This document shows, piece by piece, positions 10,235-21,611 of a stretch of 64,000 nt of DNA. A program made the translations under genes and the position numbers. The stretch spans positions 434,001 to 498,000 of the forward strand of contig CANTFL010000106.1 in assembly GCA_947650285.1 (NCBI GenBank), given 5' to 3'. Below the pieces are notes generated by a model. That model was given only the letters and a program-made list of their open reading frames with translations. It ran no database searches and was not told the DNA's origin. How positions within the stretch are numbered: the stretch's first letter is position 1; every line of letters starts with the position of its first letter. Origin of the DNA: Hyaloperonospora brassicae (taxonomy: Eukaryota; Oomycota; Peronosporomycetes; Peronosporales; Peronosporaceae).

Positions 10235-12294
10235 TGCTGATGGTGGTGGTGGTGGCGCTTTTTTCGTCACTCCTGAGAGGCTCAAGAGGTGTTTAGTTGT
10301 CCGGACGGCCTTGCGCTGGACGCGGATGGTTGAGGAATAGGTACAATGTCGCGCGTGGCATTTCGCACGAGAGGAAAGCGTCTGAACGCGATGGCTTGAC
10401 GTCACGTGCGACTGACATGTTGCAACCACCAGTTGTGGCGTTGAGACGTGTCACGGAGGATGCAGGCGCCTCCTTTGAGATTTGCGCTCAGTGTGTGCGA
10501 GACTCGCTACCGCCGATGGGCAACGAACGCTACGGGACGAAAGCTGAAGCTCGAGCGTCTGTTTGGTACGTTCGCGGCGCCGACTCTCTCTTCGGTGCAT
10601 TTTCACGTACAGACCACGTCCGTCCGTCTGTTCGTCCGTCTGTTCGTCCGTCCGTCCGTCCGTTCGCCTACCCCATTACACCACCTAACGCTGTCTTATG
10701 CGATGTGGCCCTACCTCAATACACTGAAGGACAGCGAGCACATCCTATCGGTGAGGTCGATTTCGTGCATAGTAGCGAAGTCGATCGCTGCTTCGTCGAC
10801 GACTGCGTCGCAGCACGTCACTTTCGTGTCACGCGAGTGGGCGCTATGCTCCGCCACGTGCGTCAAAAATCAACCAAACGTCCGGTTGTCCGCGGTCGGT
10901 AGAATCCACTCGCTCGCTTCTGTTTTGCGGTCTTTCGAGTCGGAAACTGCAGTCGGAAGCGACGAGCTGGGGTCGATCGAGTGGTCGGGAGCCAGCGCAC
11001 GACCCTGTCGCAATGACGAAAGCAGACCCTCGTCAGGATTTGCCGTGGCTGGGATCATGTCCCAGACCATTGACGTGCTCGTTCATAGTCGTGCTCGTCG
11101 ATCGCATCGGGACATCCGCCTTGACATTGGACTGGAAGTCTCCGACTCTGGTGCGGTTGCTCTACACACCACTAGTTTCGAATTCGTGCGACTGCGCTGC
11201 TGATCATTTTGGTCTCTGTTTCCACGTGCTAGCGGACGGGAAGTGCCATTGTATGGAGCAGTACTTGCCGTCATACGTGTAATAATGTCTTGGCGACCAG
11301 ATTGATGTATACTCTTAGGAGCTGCCGACAGCAGATAGGACGTAACCTAGCACACACATTGCAGGTGAATATCTTTTTGCGTAATGCATTGGCTACGTAT
11401 ACAAAGCGAGGAGCTTTGCATAAATGGAGAACACATGCGATTGTGTGGTTTGGTGATACTTAAGCAAAAAACAGAGTAAGCTACATGCGCACCTGGCAGC
11501 GTGGTCACCTGCGCATCGACTATCCGAACCATCCTTATACGCGGTATATTTTCGCTTTCGGTAAAGAATAAAAAAATGATCCATTAAGTACATACGAATT
11601 GCCCTTCTTTTGACTTTGTGACGATCTAACTGAATTTCCACCCAATTAATTGCGTAAGTAAAATACACAACAGGATGAGAAGAAACAATAGCTGAACGAA
11701 TGTAAGTATTGCTTTACCAGATGACGCCATACGACAATTGCACCAGGGACTAGTGAACCATTGGACATGATGATTGCATCACGCTATGACAGGATAAAAC
11801 ATACTACGAACTGAAGCTACATGCCGCACCCACTATAAAAAAGGCGGTACTAGATTAAACAGAGACCAAGAATGTGTACTTCATATGCAAACGTCTGACG
11901 AACAGACACAGCGTGGGATTGCAAGAAAGTTTTGCAGTATTTGCATTATCATGCAAAACGTCGCAGCCATTTTTATGCAGAGCTTTCTCGATCGACTGAT
12001 GGGGTCCGACCGATCGTTATACCCGTTGTTCTCTTCATTTTTACCGTGAGATCGTTCACAACAAGTGAAACCGCCTTGATTATCCTTCGATGAAGAGGCC
12101 GTACATGTCCTTTGTCCACACGCATTCACCGATTGTATCAAGAATGCAGCATGAGACGTGTCGGATATTGTGCAGCAAGTTTATGTGGAACGAGGGACCG
12201 AGACCTCTACGCTTGTGTGCACTATATCCTCAATTGCAAAAGTCAATACTGCATCCATCTATATAGCTTCCATGTGACATTGTTTAGACAACTA
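10235..12294. other. Intergenic region upstream of GH17
   Basis: The region begins with a short GGT run directly upstream of the GH17 start. The longest ORF (10448-11203, +) has no domain, low-complexity stretches and no start context of note, so I do not call it. No RNA gene is seen. Confidence 0.5.
10617..10666. repeat. Tetranucleotide microsatellite (CGTC/TGTT)
   Basis: About 50 bases of CGTC units, some changed to TGTT. It lies about 380 bases upstream of the GH17 start, in intergenic DNA. Confidence 0.85.
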
Positions 12295-12372
12295 CCACCA
12301 TCACAACCACCGTCACAACTACCATCAGAGCGCCCATCACAATCACCATCAGAACATCCATCACAACCTCCA
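12295..12372 (+). repeat. 12-bp minisatellite, six and a half units
   Basis: Six imperfect 12-base units of the form cNNccatcacaa plus a half unit. The exact period is visible at 12295, 12307, 12319, 12331, 12343 and 12355. Read on +, the units give a Pro-Ser-x-x repeat, and most changes fall at the two variable residues. Proline/serine repeats of this type occur as linkers in secreted oomycete proteins, but here the surrounding 91-codon ORF shows no domain, so I leave it as a repeat. Confidence 0.8.
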
Positions 12373-14945
12373 AGAACAGCAACGTAGTTTTGTACAACAC
12401 AACGCTCCATCAGACTTGCGCGCTTTGCCAGTGTGCGATCCATTTAATGTGTCCGCAGGTATCTGCAAAAGTATGGACATGACCACTTGCGATCGCATCG
12501 TGCACATCGAGTAATCGATCTGGTCTACTATCTGCTCATGTTGCCTCAGTTTTCGCATCGTCTTGGATCGCCCCGAGTTGCTCCATAAAATCCTCCTAGA
12601 GTTGCAAAGCTGCACATTGGCACCGCGCTGTATGGTCCCATCGAAATTCAACGACACCGCCAAAACGACAACCACACATTTTTTCAGTGTCGATTCAATT
12701 GAATTCGAATGCGAGAGACAGGCGCATGGTGGATTGCACAGCAATGGTAGACGCCATTGTCGGGCTACGCTGGATCGTCAGCGCATCACTTCCCTTTCGC
12801 AGAATGGATGTTGTGGCAAGACGCATCAAAAGATTTCAAATTGAGAAGTAAAATAGGAAAAGATACGCGGACACGTACAAATGGACTGGTGTATGCGTAT
12901 ATGTTGGTACCGAAGACGGTGGATCCGCCTCCAACCATTATTTGAAAGATACTATTTTTACTTCGGATCAAATTAGCCAGGATTGTATGTATGGACTCTT
13001 GATCAGGTTAATTATAGAGAGGATACATAGCAGATATACGTGGATGTGTAGGAAGAATCGTAGGCATGTATAAATTCGGTAGTATAGTCACATCCGTCAT
13101 ATGTATACTACTTCTTGATTGATTGGAGGTTTTTTCTATACCTTAGGGTGTGCAGTTTTTTCTTGATTCATTTATTCGGTGTATAAGTTTGACTGACTGA
13201 CGTCTCAAATTATATTTTTATATAGACGCATTATGATTGAATATTGCTGTTATTGAGCTCTCTTATTTCTCACTTATATATATGTATATATATAGTAAAT
13301 GGTGTTATTGTCATGTTGCTCTCATATGGCTAAGTTTTCAAAGCTTATCTTTTGCATGTTTTTTTATATTAAATAATGTGTATATGTTTCTGGATCTGGA
13401 TCTTCGCCGAATCTTGTTTGCATAATTGATTATATTGATATTAAATCGCCACGTCGGGAAAACATAAAAAATCATTATATAGCACAGAAATGCCTCACGA
13501 CATGGAAGAAAGAGAGATAAAAACGAGAGCTTCATTGCAGAGAAAATTAAAATTGCACTGATTTCGGAGTAGAAATCGATGAAGAATGCATCCTCTCCAT
13601 ACGAGATACGCAGCACACTTGATGATCGGTGAAATGAATTTGATTATTATACATTGGTGTCTAATATTTGATGCCAAGTTCTGGCAATGCCTCATTGTGA
13701 TAATGGACACATTTGATTGTTTCATCGATAGATCAAGGAGAAGAATTCGGTCCTACGCGGGAAGCGCGGCTAATCCGCGATGCTTCGACTGCTCATAAGC
13801 GTTGCGCCTGTGAATGTGTAAATCGGTGATGCATTTTTACTGATTTATTAGCACGTATACTCGGTTGATATATAGTTGTAGTATCTGGTGCATCATTTAT
13901 TGCACGATGCGACAAAACGTGTTGCTTTTCGTGATTTTCGGGGCATCTCTTAATGACCTACATAAAAAAGCACCATTGATGTATACCGTATACATGAAAA
14001 TATGTTATATAGATCACAAAAACAAATGTCGACAGATTTGATCACATACACAAAAGGTGTCCTTCATAATTACATTGAAGTGGCATTTACAGAAATTCGT
14101 AAATACTGGATGAGCCTTTTGTATCCATTAATCGTTTATTACCATACAAGTTGTTGACACGAGAGCACCTTTGCCGCATGATACATAAAATTTACGATAC
14201 GAGCACCTTCGTCCAACGTCCTCAGAGCTAGATTTTTCTCTGTTAAGAATGTAACTAAACCAAGTCCTGGTATATAGTGCGACGTGCTCCAAGTGGACCA
14301 ACATGGCCGAGCTGCTACGCTTGTGTGCATTATGTTTTGCACTATAGTATAGCTTGAGGTGTGATGACAGCCAAAGTTAGTGGTAAGCTGTCGGAGCTAG
14401 AAGGTACAATAGAAGTGAATTTATGTTAGTTAAAGGTGATTGGTTCAACGGGGATACCTTTAAGCCTTTTAATGTCTATACTACGATATCTCTATCCACA
14501 ACGAGGCCAATTTATGGGGTGTGTGCATTGCTTGCAAAATACGCACCGGTATGATCGACGGTCTATGTAGTAACGACAGAATGGATAGGAGGATCGTAAA
14601 AAGGACGCCATGTGGAGTACGTTGTGCATCTTCACATCCTTTATCATTTTAGCGATATTGTACGCATTGCGTCTTTTCTTAAGGTCAATATTATGTAAAA
14701 ATTTGAATCGGAGGAGATGGATACGCATACCCCCGAAATAAAAAAACTACGGTATGCTAGGTCAACTTTGAGGATGCAGGTTGGTCCACTAGCCGACAAG
14801 AGGTGGTTCGGCTTTTGTGAATTGGAACGCTGATTGTAACAAACTTTCGAAAGCTGAACACCGTTTACAATGCCTTCAGTGTGGCAATTTGGCCATCCCC
14901 TGGCACAGTGAATTTTTACGTGCTATCAGCTAAAAGGGCAGGGGG
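12373..14945. other. AT-rich intergenic region, no gene seen
   Basis: Base composition turns clearly AT-rich, especially 13000-14100, with short TATATA runs near 13275. Only ORFs of 60-90 codons are present and none is recognisable. Confidence 0.5.
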
Positions 14946-15513
14946 ATTGTTGTCACGAAGGACGAAATCAAGGATTCGTCGACATATCTACACCTTTTTT
15001 GTATCGTGGAAATTAAAGCAATGGAGGCAAGAACGCTTCAAATTAATAAAGAGCTATAGGTAGCGGCTCAGGCGGTCGTCACTCTCGACGGAATCAGTAT
15101 CAGTCTACCACATACCCCGGCTATTTCCTAACGAAAGCAATTAGTAGAGCAGCGCACAACGAACAAGGCGCAAAATTTTCCCTATCTAACCGCAACCGAA
15201 GCCACCGACCAAGCAACCTTGGTTGACCTAATTAATAAAGGCGTACTGTTTACAAATGATCTCTATATGTAAAATGATCTCCCAATAGTCAAGTCGGACG
15301 CTTACCGGGCAATAATTGATGACGAAGACGAGAAGGAAGCCGGCGATCTGCTGTTATAACGAAAAGGATAAGTCTGGGACGTATTCCACGGTTAATTTAA
15401 TACTCCCTGGTTAAAATCCCGTGTCTTTGCTGCAGGTCCCGCAGCAAAGACACGGGCATCCATCCAGGAAGACTCTCACTGAGACGGAATCGTTTCGGCA
15501 AGATGCTGGGATA
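14946..15513 (+). pseudogene. Possible decayed coding frame, 5' part (split by el.1)
   Basis: One reading frame (codons starting at positions divisible by 3) reads as protein-like stretches interrupted by seven stops. The longest clean parts include IVVTKDEIK near 14946 and DAYRAIIDDEDEKEAGD near 15300. The frame continues in register at 23235 once el.1 and one copy of its target duplication are removed. I recognise no family. The number of stops is not far below the random expectation, so this may not be a former gene at all. Confidence 0.25.
15418..15456. other. Perfect 16-bp inverted repeat with 7-base loop
   Basis: CCCGTGTCTTTGCTGC at 15418-15433 pairs exactly with its complement at 15441-15456 around the loop AGGTCCC. 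It sits about 60 bases from the el.1 insertion site. It is not followed by a T-run on either strand, and no function is assigned. Confidence 0.9.
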
Positions 15514-16047
15514 TGTAGCGGAGCTACACAGCTCCTTAAGTCAGTGGAAGACTTTAACGCTCAATGAGCAACTTAAGGTTTAGAGAACCCGACTCAAAGC
15601 GTCAACAGCTCAGAGAGCTAAGGTTTGGTTCAAAGATCCCGACTCAAAGAGACACCAAGCACATAGAGCTTACGGTCACTTTTCCAGGGGGACCAAACGA
15701 TTCAAAGAATCAAACGCACAGAGTGCACAAGGTATAGCTGCCTTAGCAAGGCGTTGCTACCTCCTTAACGATCGCAAGACGCATCAGAAAGGCACGTGTC
15801 TATCGTATCAAAATGGGAACTGAATTTTATTTCTTCTTTTAACCTAAATGAACACCTTAGAACAAAGTAATTAACCTACTCGCTAATGTCCTAAATAGAC
15901 CTATCAAAAGATCTCGTAACCAATGGTTGACAGACATCAGTCTTGAACAATCGATACTATGTTCTGATATTACTTTAAAAGGGGATCTCATCCCTTGTGT
16001 GAACCACACCTATTGTCGACTACCAGTCGACGTGTAACCCCTTTACA
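15514..16047 (-). repeat. 3' LTR of el.1
   Basis: The 534-base LTR starts TGTAGCGG and ends TTACA as read on +. It contains an internal imperfect duplication of about 50 bases around the motif CCCGACTCAAAG (about 15570-15670). It matches 22702-23234. Confidence 0.95.
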
Positions 16048-16060
16048 CCCTCCCCCACCA
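16048..16060 (-). other. Polypurine tract of el.1
   Basis: On the coding strand this reads TGGTGGGGGAGGG and ends exactly at the 3' LTR. It is the expected primer for plus-strand DNA synthesis and supports the - orientation. Confidence 0.8.
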
Positions 16061-16260
16061 GACTGACGTTACCACAAAATGTGAACCGAATTTTTCGCTC
16101 GAAGAGGACGGTGTGTGTGCGCTTCAACCTTCACGGTTGGCAAAACACAAAACACCAAGGGAAGCCACCCCATAGTTCCTCGACTCTCTCTTCCTACCTC
16201 AGCATTGATGTGGGGGTGGATAATGGTAGCGATACCGATATCCATGGTGACGAGAAGACA

Positions 16261-17268
16261 ATGTCCGACTTACCAGTACAAGAGGAACCGCCTCATACTG
16301 CACCAAACTCGTTTGCCGAGCGTGGCGAAGCCAACGCGCCATCGGCGCCGCATCAAACACTTATAGTGGGCGATGCCATCATCACCAATCCGCTCGATGA
16401 GCAACAAAAGTTACCTATCCAACGAGAGGAGAGCGCTCAGCGCCGTATGCAGCTTGCTGCAACTCTTGAGGGTCGTCGTTGCTATCTGTTCACCCCACTC
16501 AGTGTGGAAGAGCGTATACGCCAAACGACAGGTCGTTCTTTGGCAACGTGGGCCATTGGCGCTGAGCCAACATCTTCTGATGAGGTGGCGAGGCGACAGG
16601 TACTTCGCGAGAGGTACCTGCAACCTTACTTGACGACTGAGTGTCAATACAAGTTGCGACTTGACACGCAAGCACGGGGTGCACCGGTTCTACCGATGAC
16701 GGGTATACCCATTAACCTGTTCGCAGAAAAATCTCAGGAGGAAGAAGACAACGCTTTTGTTCTCTGGGTGCATCGGAAAAGACACCTCAGCAGCGTTTTG
16801 GCTCTCAGAGCAAGTGCCGATGTGGCAGATGTTCGTCTAGAACGAAAGCTTCGATATGATTACGCCAAGCTAAAGGCCAGAGGCCAGTTGCGAAGTCGCA
16901 CACGCTATGCTCCGGCTTTTCCTGTTGATGTGGGTGTTGGTCAAGCGATGCCCAACTACCCACCTGCCTCCACCACTATTGGTGATAAGCGCTCTCGGTC
17001 GAGGGATGACCCCTGCCACGATGTTCAAAAACATCAACGGCGTATGGGCGATCCTACCGAAGGGGTATCTCAGACTCCCATGAGTTCTCCGACTCCGGGT
17101 ACCCTCGCCACTTCACTAGATACTGGTATTGACCCTGACGACGACGTCGTTTCAGGAGTCACTTCAAATGGAACTGGCGGCCCTTGCTCATCGAGCGGCG
17201 TCAAGGGTGGTCGGTTTACAGAAGGAGGAGCATACAAAGGTGCTCCTCGAGTTGAGTGGTCTCCGTGA
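16261..17268 (+). CDS. Opposite-strand ORF in el.1 (aORF), unknown function
   Basis: An intact 335-codon ORF from the ATG at 16261, running opposite to gag-pol, between the integrase end and the 3' LTR. The frame stays open upstream through 16081 and into the LTR, so the true start is uncertain. I recognise no domain. Visible features are an acidic N-terminal part, a charged central block (residues about 110-210) with motifs ATWAIG, ERYLQPYLTTE, RLDTQARGAPVLP and KLKARGQLRSRTRYAP, a basic KRSRSRDD stretch, and a Ser/Thr/Pro-rich tail. The same block is found, decayed but ungapped over about 110 residues, on the opposite strand of el.2 (33200-33570). It is the longest undamaged frame in an element whose gag-pol is broken. 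Some plant Ty3/gypsy elements carry antisense ORFs at this position; whether this one is related is unknown. Confidence 0.7.
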   Translation: MSDLPVQEEPPHTAPNSFAERGEANAPSAPHQTLIVGDAIITNPLDEQQKLPIQREESAQRRMQLAATLEGRRCYLFTPLSVEERIRQTTGRSLATWAIGAEPTSSDEVARRQVLRERYLQPYLTTECQYKLRLDTQARGAPVLPMTGIPINLFAEKSQEEEDNAFVLWVHRKRHLSSVLALRASADVADVRLERKLRYDYAKLKARGQLRSRTRYAPAFPVDVGVGQAMPNYPPASTTIGDKRSRSRDDPCHDVQKHQRRMGDPTEGVSQTPMSSPTPGTLATSLDTGIDPDDDVVSGVTSNGTGGPCSSSGVKGGRFTEGGAYKGAPRVEWSP

Positions 17269-17410
17269 GACATTGGGTAGGACCCAGATTGTGTTTGACG
17301 CGATGCAAGCCCGTGTTGAGGTGTTGATGTTGGGCCAAGCCCGTGTCCAGGCATTGGAGTTTAGCCAAGCCCGGATGGAGGCTCAGCTTGACCTCCTGAT
17401 ACGGATGTAG
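17129..17410 (+). CDS. Overlapping coiled-coil ORF downstream of aORF
   Basis: A 93-codon + strand ORF in a different frame overlaps the end of the aORF by about 140 bases and the end of integrase (opposite strand) by about 50. Its second half is helical and heptad-like. It includes three exact-length 30-base repeats at 17306, 17336 and 17366 that encode QAR(V/M)(E/Q).L-type decapeptides. The frame is conserved in el.2: H.K..L....L.ETL..TQ recurs there on the opposite strand. It may be the C-terminal part of the aORF protein, reached by a frameshift or lost through an indel in this copy. Function is unknown. Confidence 0.5.
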   Translation: MTLTTTSFQESLQMELAALAHRAASRVVGLQKEEHTKVLLELSGLRETLGRTQIVFDAMQARVEVLMLGQARVQALEFSQARMEAQLDLLIRM

Positions 17411-18641
17411 CAACCGATGGCACGATCAACCTATGCGGCGCAATATCATCCAAGTTCACGTGGGACGGATTCCGATACGGCTTAAGCAAGCCCAAGTAGA
17501 ACACAGGGTGTGTGCGCACTTTGCGCGGAAGGTTGAGCGTATACGCAAGTCCCGTCTTGACGACGACCGTAAATGGTCCAATGAAGCGCGGACTCAACTT
17601 TGTCTTGAAGGCGGCGGACACTACATTTGTAGGTAGGATTTTTTCATTTAGTAGCATTTTGTCTCCGACCTCATAATGTTCAATACAATCTCTGCCTTTA
17701 GCATCAGCTTGTTTCTTCTGCTTGTCTTGGATATAAGCCAGTGCGTGACGCACATATCGTAAGACATTTAATCGCGTTGCGAGAAACTTGCTTACCTGAT
17801 TTTGAACAGTAGCAGAGCTGAAATCAGCAATCCGATCGGCAACGCCTCCCCCACCAAGCATTGAACCACGCAGTGGTAGCGTTAACAGAACGCGAGGGTG
17901 TGTGATACCATTCACATAAAACGGTGTGTAGCCGGTGGAGGCATGCACGGCGTTATTCAACGCAAACTCAACGACAGGGAGCATCGAGCTCCTACGCTTA
18001 GGCGTTTCAGCGCAAACACTGCGCAAGATGTCACCGATGATGCGATTCACTCGCTCGATTTGACCATCTGTCTGCGGATGATCCGCTGTGGACATGTACA
18101 ATCGTGTGCCGAGCACCTTGAAGATGGACCTTCAAAAATCATCAGTGAAGCAAGGATCTCTATTAGAGACAATTGCCAACGTCAAACCGTGTTGTCGAAA
18201 CAAGCGATCGATAAACAGCGTAGCTGTACCCTCACCATCAATGGTATCCGGCACCGCCGCTAAATGATCCATCTTGCTCAAACGGTCAACAAAGATTACA
18301 GGACCCGTATTGCCGTACGAATCTTTCGGTAAACCGAACATTAAATCCATGCTGATGGACTCCCAACATCCCTTGGGTATAGGAAAACTATCCAGGGGCG
18401 CGGCAGCGTGAGGTGAGGGTTTCACCCGTTGACACGTTTCACACGTACGCACATATGTGCTCACCCATTTGTACAGTTTAGGCCACCAATAGCATTGGCT
18501 AACTGAGCCGTAGGTCTTTTCACGACCGAGATGACCAGTCAACGCAGTATCATGTGCCTCATAGAGGATCCAATACTTCGACTCTTCATCATGAGGAACA
18601 ACGATACGAGGGGTATCCTCCACATCCGTGCTATAGCACAA
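17361..18641 (-). pseudogene. el.1 integrase, one in-frame TGA
   Basis: Integrase of Ty3/gypsy type. At the N-terminal end (18641 down) is a zinc-binding HHCC region with the CETCQR motif, then the catalytic core with MDLMFGLPKDSYG and the STADHPQTDGQIERVNR block. Next is the GPY/F module (PRFIGPF near 17520), with the typical ending HPVFYLGLLKPYR. The frame is continuous from 18641 to 17361 except for one TGA near 18131. The el.2 copy has TGG (Trp) at that codon, so it is a G-to-A change. No chromodomain follows. Confidence 0.88.
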
Positions 18642-18647
18642 CAGGCC

Positions 18648-19240
18648 TTAATCGATGGAATGTCGATGTAGCCTCGCACGTAATCGTGCCGACAATTCTA
18701 TGTCTGAGTCCTTAAACTCCTCTATACCTAGAGCACATAGCAGAGCTACACAGTGTTCATCCTTGGCATATGCCGTACAGATTAAATCAGTGACCGACGA
18801 TGACAGAGTCGTCCAATGAGCAAGCTCATAGTCAGGCCTGCGTGACAACGCATCAGCCAAAGCATTCTGCTCGCCGAGCTTATACTTCACCTCGAAGTTG
18901 TACTCGGCAAATAATGAAGGCCAACGATCCATTCTTTGAGAGAGGTGAGGCAACTGGGAAGCAGTGCGTAGTGACGAATGATCTGTATAGATCAAAAACG
19001 TCTTAGAGCCAAGCAGATGAACTCTGAATTTGACGAGAGCATACTTCATTGCAAGTAGCTGTTTGTCATGAACAAGATAAATCTTTTCTGCATCCTTTAG
19101 CTGTCGAGACTCAAACGCAATGACGCGTTACCGTCCATCAGAATCTGTTTCTAACAGGGCCCTACCTATGGCAAAGTCAATGCGTCACAGACGACACTGA
19201 AAGATCGATCAGGATCAGGCAAAGCCAAGATTGGCGCATG
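18648..19240 (-). pseudogene. el.1 RNase H
   Basis: The RNase H domain of gypsy pol: FLIYTDHSSLRTAS carries the catalytic Asp region, followed by MDRW and the connection motif GEQNALADALSRRPDY. It is in frame with integrase but separated by a TAA at 18648, with another TAA upstream near 19126. Function is lost in this copy. Confidence 0.85.
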
Positions 19241-19306
19241 AAGGAGACTCTCCTTTACTGCTTGAAAATAATCATGCTCGGTGCTAGTCCAACACCATTC
19301 CACATC

Positions 19307-20065
19307 CTATTTAAGGAGATTGGATAATGGCCGAGTCATGTCTGCGTAATACGCACTGTACTTGTGTAAGTAATTGGCAAGGCCAAGCCACTTACGTAAG
19401 TATTTTTGATTCATTGGAACCGGCCAATCAACTATGGCTTTTACCTTAGCGGGATCCGCTCTAATACCTGGCTTACCAATAAAGCACCCTGAAAAGGGAA
19501 TCTCTTGTGCACCAAAGATGCACTTGGACGCGTTGGCATATAGCTTATTTGGGCGCATGAACTCGAGCACCGCTCGTAAATGGTCAATGTGATTGTCCAC
19601 ATCTGACCGGCCGTTCATAGCACGACTATGGACAAAGATGTCATCAAAGTACGTATGTGCGTATCCTCGGTGAGGTCTAAACAATTGTGTCACGAGACGA
19701 TTGAATGTAGCCGGGTCATTATATACCCTTGCGGCATAACGAGCCACTCCCAGAGCATACCGCTCGGAGTGCTGACCGCTGATAGCGGAAGATCTCGCTC
19801 TCGCATGAGCAGCTGGTAATAACCATCGACGAAGTCGAGCGCACTGTACATTGTACATCCCACCATATTGTTTTAATTAACATCCTTCCTCGGAATTGGT
19901 GTCTGGCCGGGATGGTGGCCGCATTAAGCTTATTGTAAGCATGAACAATGCGACACTTCCCATTGGGCTTTTTGACACAGAAGTTCGGTGTGGAATGGGG
20001 AGATTTGCTCTCACGTACCATTCCTGCCGCGTGCTTTGCACGAACGAAGTCGTATATGATGTCAC
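19307..20065 (-). pseudogene. el.1 reverse transcriptase
   Basis: The fingers motif (NFCVKKPNGKCRIVHAYNKLN, about 20020-19930) lies in one frame and the palm active site YFDDIFVHS (about 19650-19620) in another, so at least one frameshift separates them. The thumb side ends LSNLLK before a stop at 19307. The order agrees with Ty3/gypsy pol. Confidence 0.85.
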
Positions 20066-20300
20066 ACTATTCCTTAGGTAAAGGCCACTGCCGTGTTACC
20101 CAGTATTTAGCTCCAGGGACCAAGTCAATTTCATGACGTACACCTATATCGGGAGGTAAGACGGACGGTGGGTTGTGACACACCACGTCTTGAAATTCCT
20201 TCACAACAGGATAGAACGGATCAAGAGGATCCTTAAGGATCGAAGATACACTACGGGCATCCTATACCGCCTTTGTGTCCTCAAGGATAGACTCCTCCAA

Positions 20301-20936
20301 TTACGAGGATGAGTTCAACTCATTTTCTGGCCGAATGACCACTAACTCAAATAATTCTCCTGCCTGTAAAGCTTGGATAAATTCGCCGTCAGACATTTTG
20401 TCTAAGTCATAGAGAGTATCCAAGGATGGAAGAGTCTCAAGACTAATATTGCCATCAATCTGACCAGTCAACCCATTGACAAGTGTATATAGTGTATTGT
20501 TACTATTATCACTTCGTGATTTCTTCGACGTTGGGCGCTTAACATTTTCCACCCTACGATGAGATAGTTTCCTCAAAGAAACCTTAAGCCTCGTAGAGGC
20601 CGGGACAGTAGTGTCCCCGTAAGTGCTGTTCATCTTAGCACGCTCTATACGAGAGCTCATGTCTTGAACGACATCTGGTGAAGTGTTACGTAACTCGAAC
20701 ATTTCACCCAGTGGATTTACACGTACCACTTCACGTACAGCATCCGGGCCTAGCCCTGAACACTCTGGATTTTCGCCATCAATGTTATTACCGACATTCA
20801 GTGAGGTGCCACCTCGGCCGCTATCACTCGGTGGAATTTCACGTGCCACCCCACTCACATCAGAGGAATTACATTCTTGATGTCTCGGCCCTAGGCCAAC
20901 CAGCATGAAGTGACTCAGTATCACAACGAATATCAC
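20301..20936 (-). pseudogene. el.1 linker between protease and RT
   Basis: A 211-codon open stretch, acidic and Ser/Asn-rich, ending with an alpha-helical segment (DGEFIQALQAGELFELVVIRP). It lies between the protease and reverse transcriptase. It has no enzyme motif and is probably part of the polyprotein. Confidence 0.6.
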
Positions 20937-21555
20937 TCAACGGAGTATAAATCCTCTCACATAAGGTAAAAGAGATCCGCTCAATCTTTAGGTCATTGAC
21001 ATTGGAGTTAATTAACTCTGACATACCAATATCCAGCACATTGACATCTTCCGTCAACGGCTCGCGCCAATAGCGCTTTTGTTGCCTAGCAAAGGTGGGT
21101 TCATGACTCTCCAAATCTTCGCTAGGAACATTGCGCGTGGCGCCTAAGGTCTTAGACCTCTAATTAATCCATGGTACACGGCGTTCAAGCCAAGCCATAC
21201 CCAGGATGAGATCATACCTCGAATCCAAATCGAGGACAAGATAGCGTTCAATGCTGTCAAAGTCCAAAAAGTTCACACCTAAGTTCAACGGAACTTTAGG
21301 CACCGTGACGCAACTATCAGTCGCTAGCTGAACGGTGAACGAATCAACTTCATGCGCTTTGAGCGCTTCATCGTATCGCTGAATTCCCTCAAGAAAACGA
21401 CGTCGAGCGTGATTGCATGATGCTCCGTAGTCGATTAGAATCGACCAATGCTTCTCAAAGCCTTGAATTATCGCCTCGTCGACTAACAATCCAGGCTTGT
21501 ATCCACGCTCTGTGCTGGCTGGCACAGAGATCTGCGGGTCTAAGCCCTGTTTCAC
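20869..21555 (-). pseudogene. el.1 aspartic protease
   Basis: A retropepsin-like domain. The active-site region reads ILIDYGASCNHAR, where D-[ST]-GA is expected, so Ser/Thr is replaced by Tyr. The flap/core segment reads LDLDSRYDLILGMAWLERR. A continuation (SHEPTFARQQKRYWRE) lies in another frame at 21114-20869. Because the active-site residue after Asp is changed, this copy is probably inactive. Confidence 0.8.
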
Positions 21556-21611
21556 TCTACCTCGTAGAGAAGCAACAGAACTTAATTCTACCCCAGAAAA
21601 GAGCCCCGCAC

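Noticed and set aside
9425..10240. 271-codon ORF on + opposite GH17
   Set aside because: A G/C-rich shadow of the GH17 coding strand; GH17 has signal peptide and catalytic motifs.
10448..11203. 251-codon ORF upstream of GH17
   Set aside because: Contains the CGTC microsatellite, has no domain and shows no coding signal.
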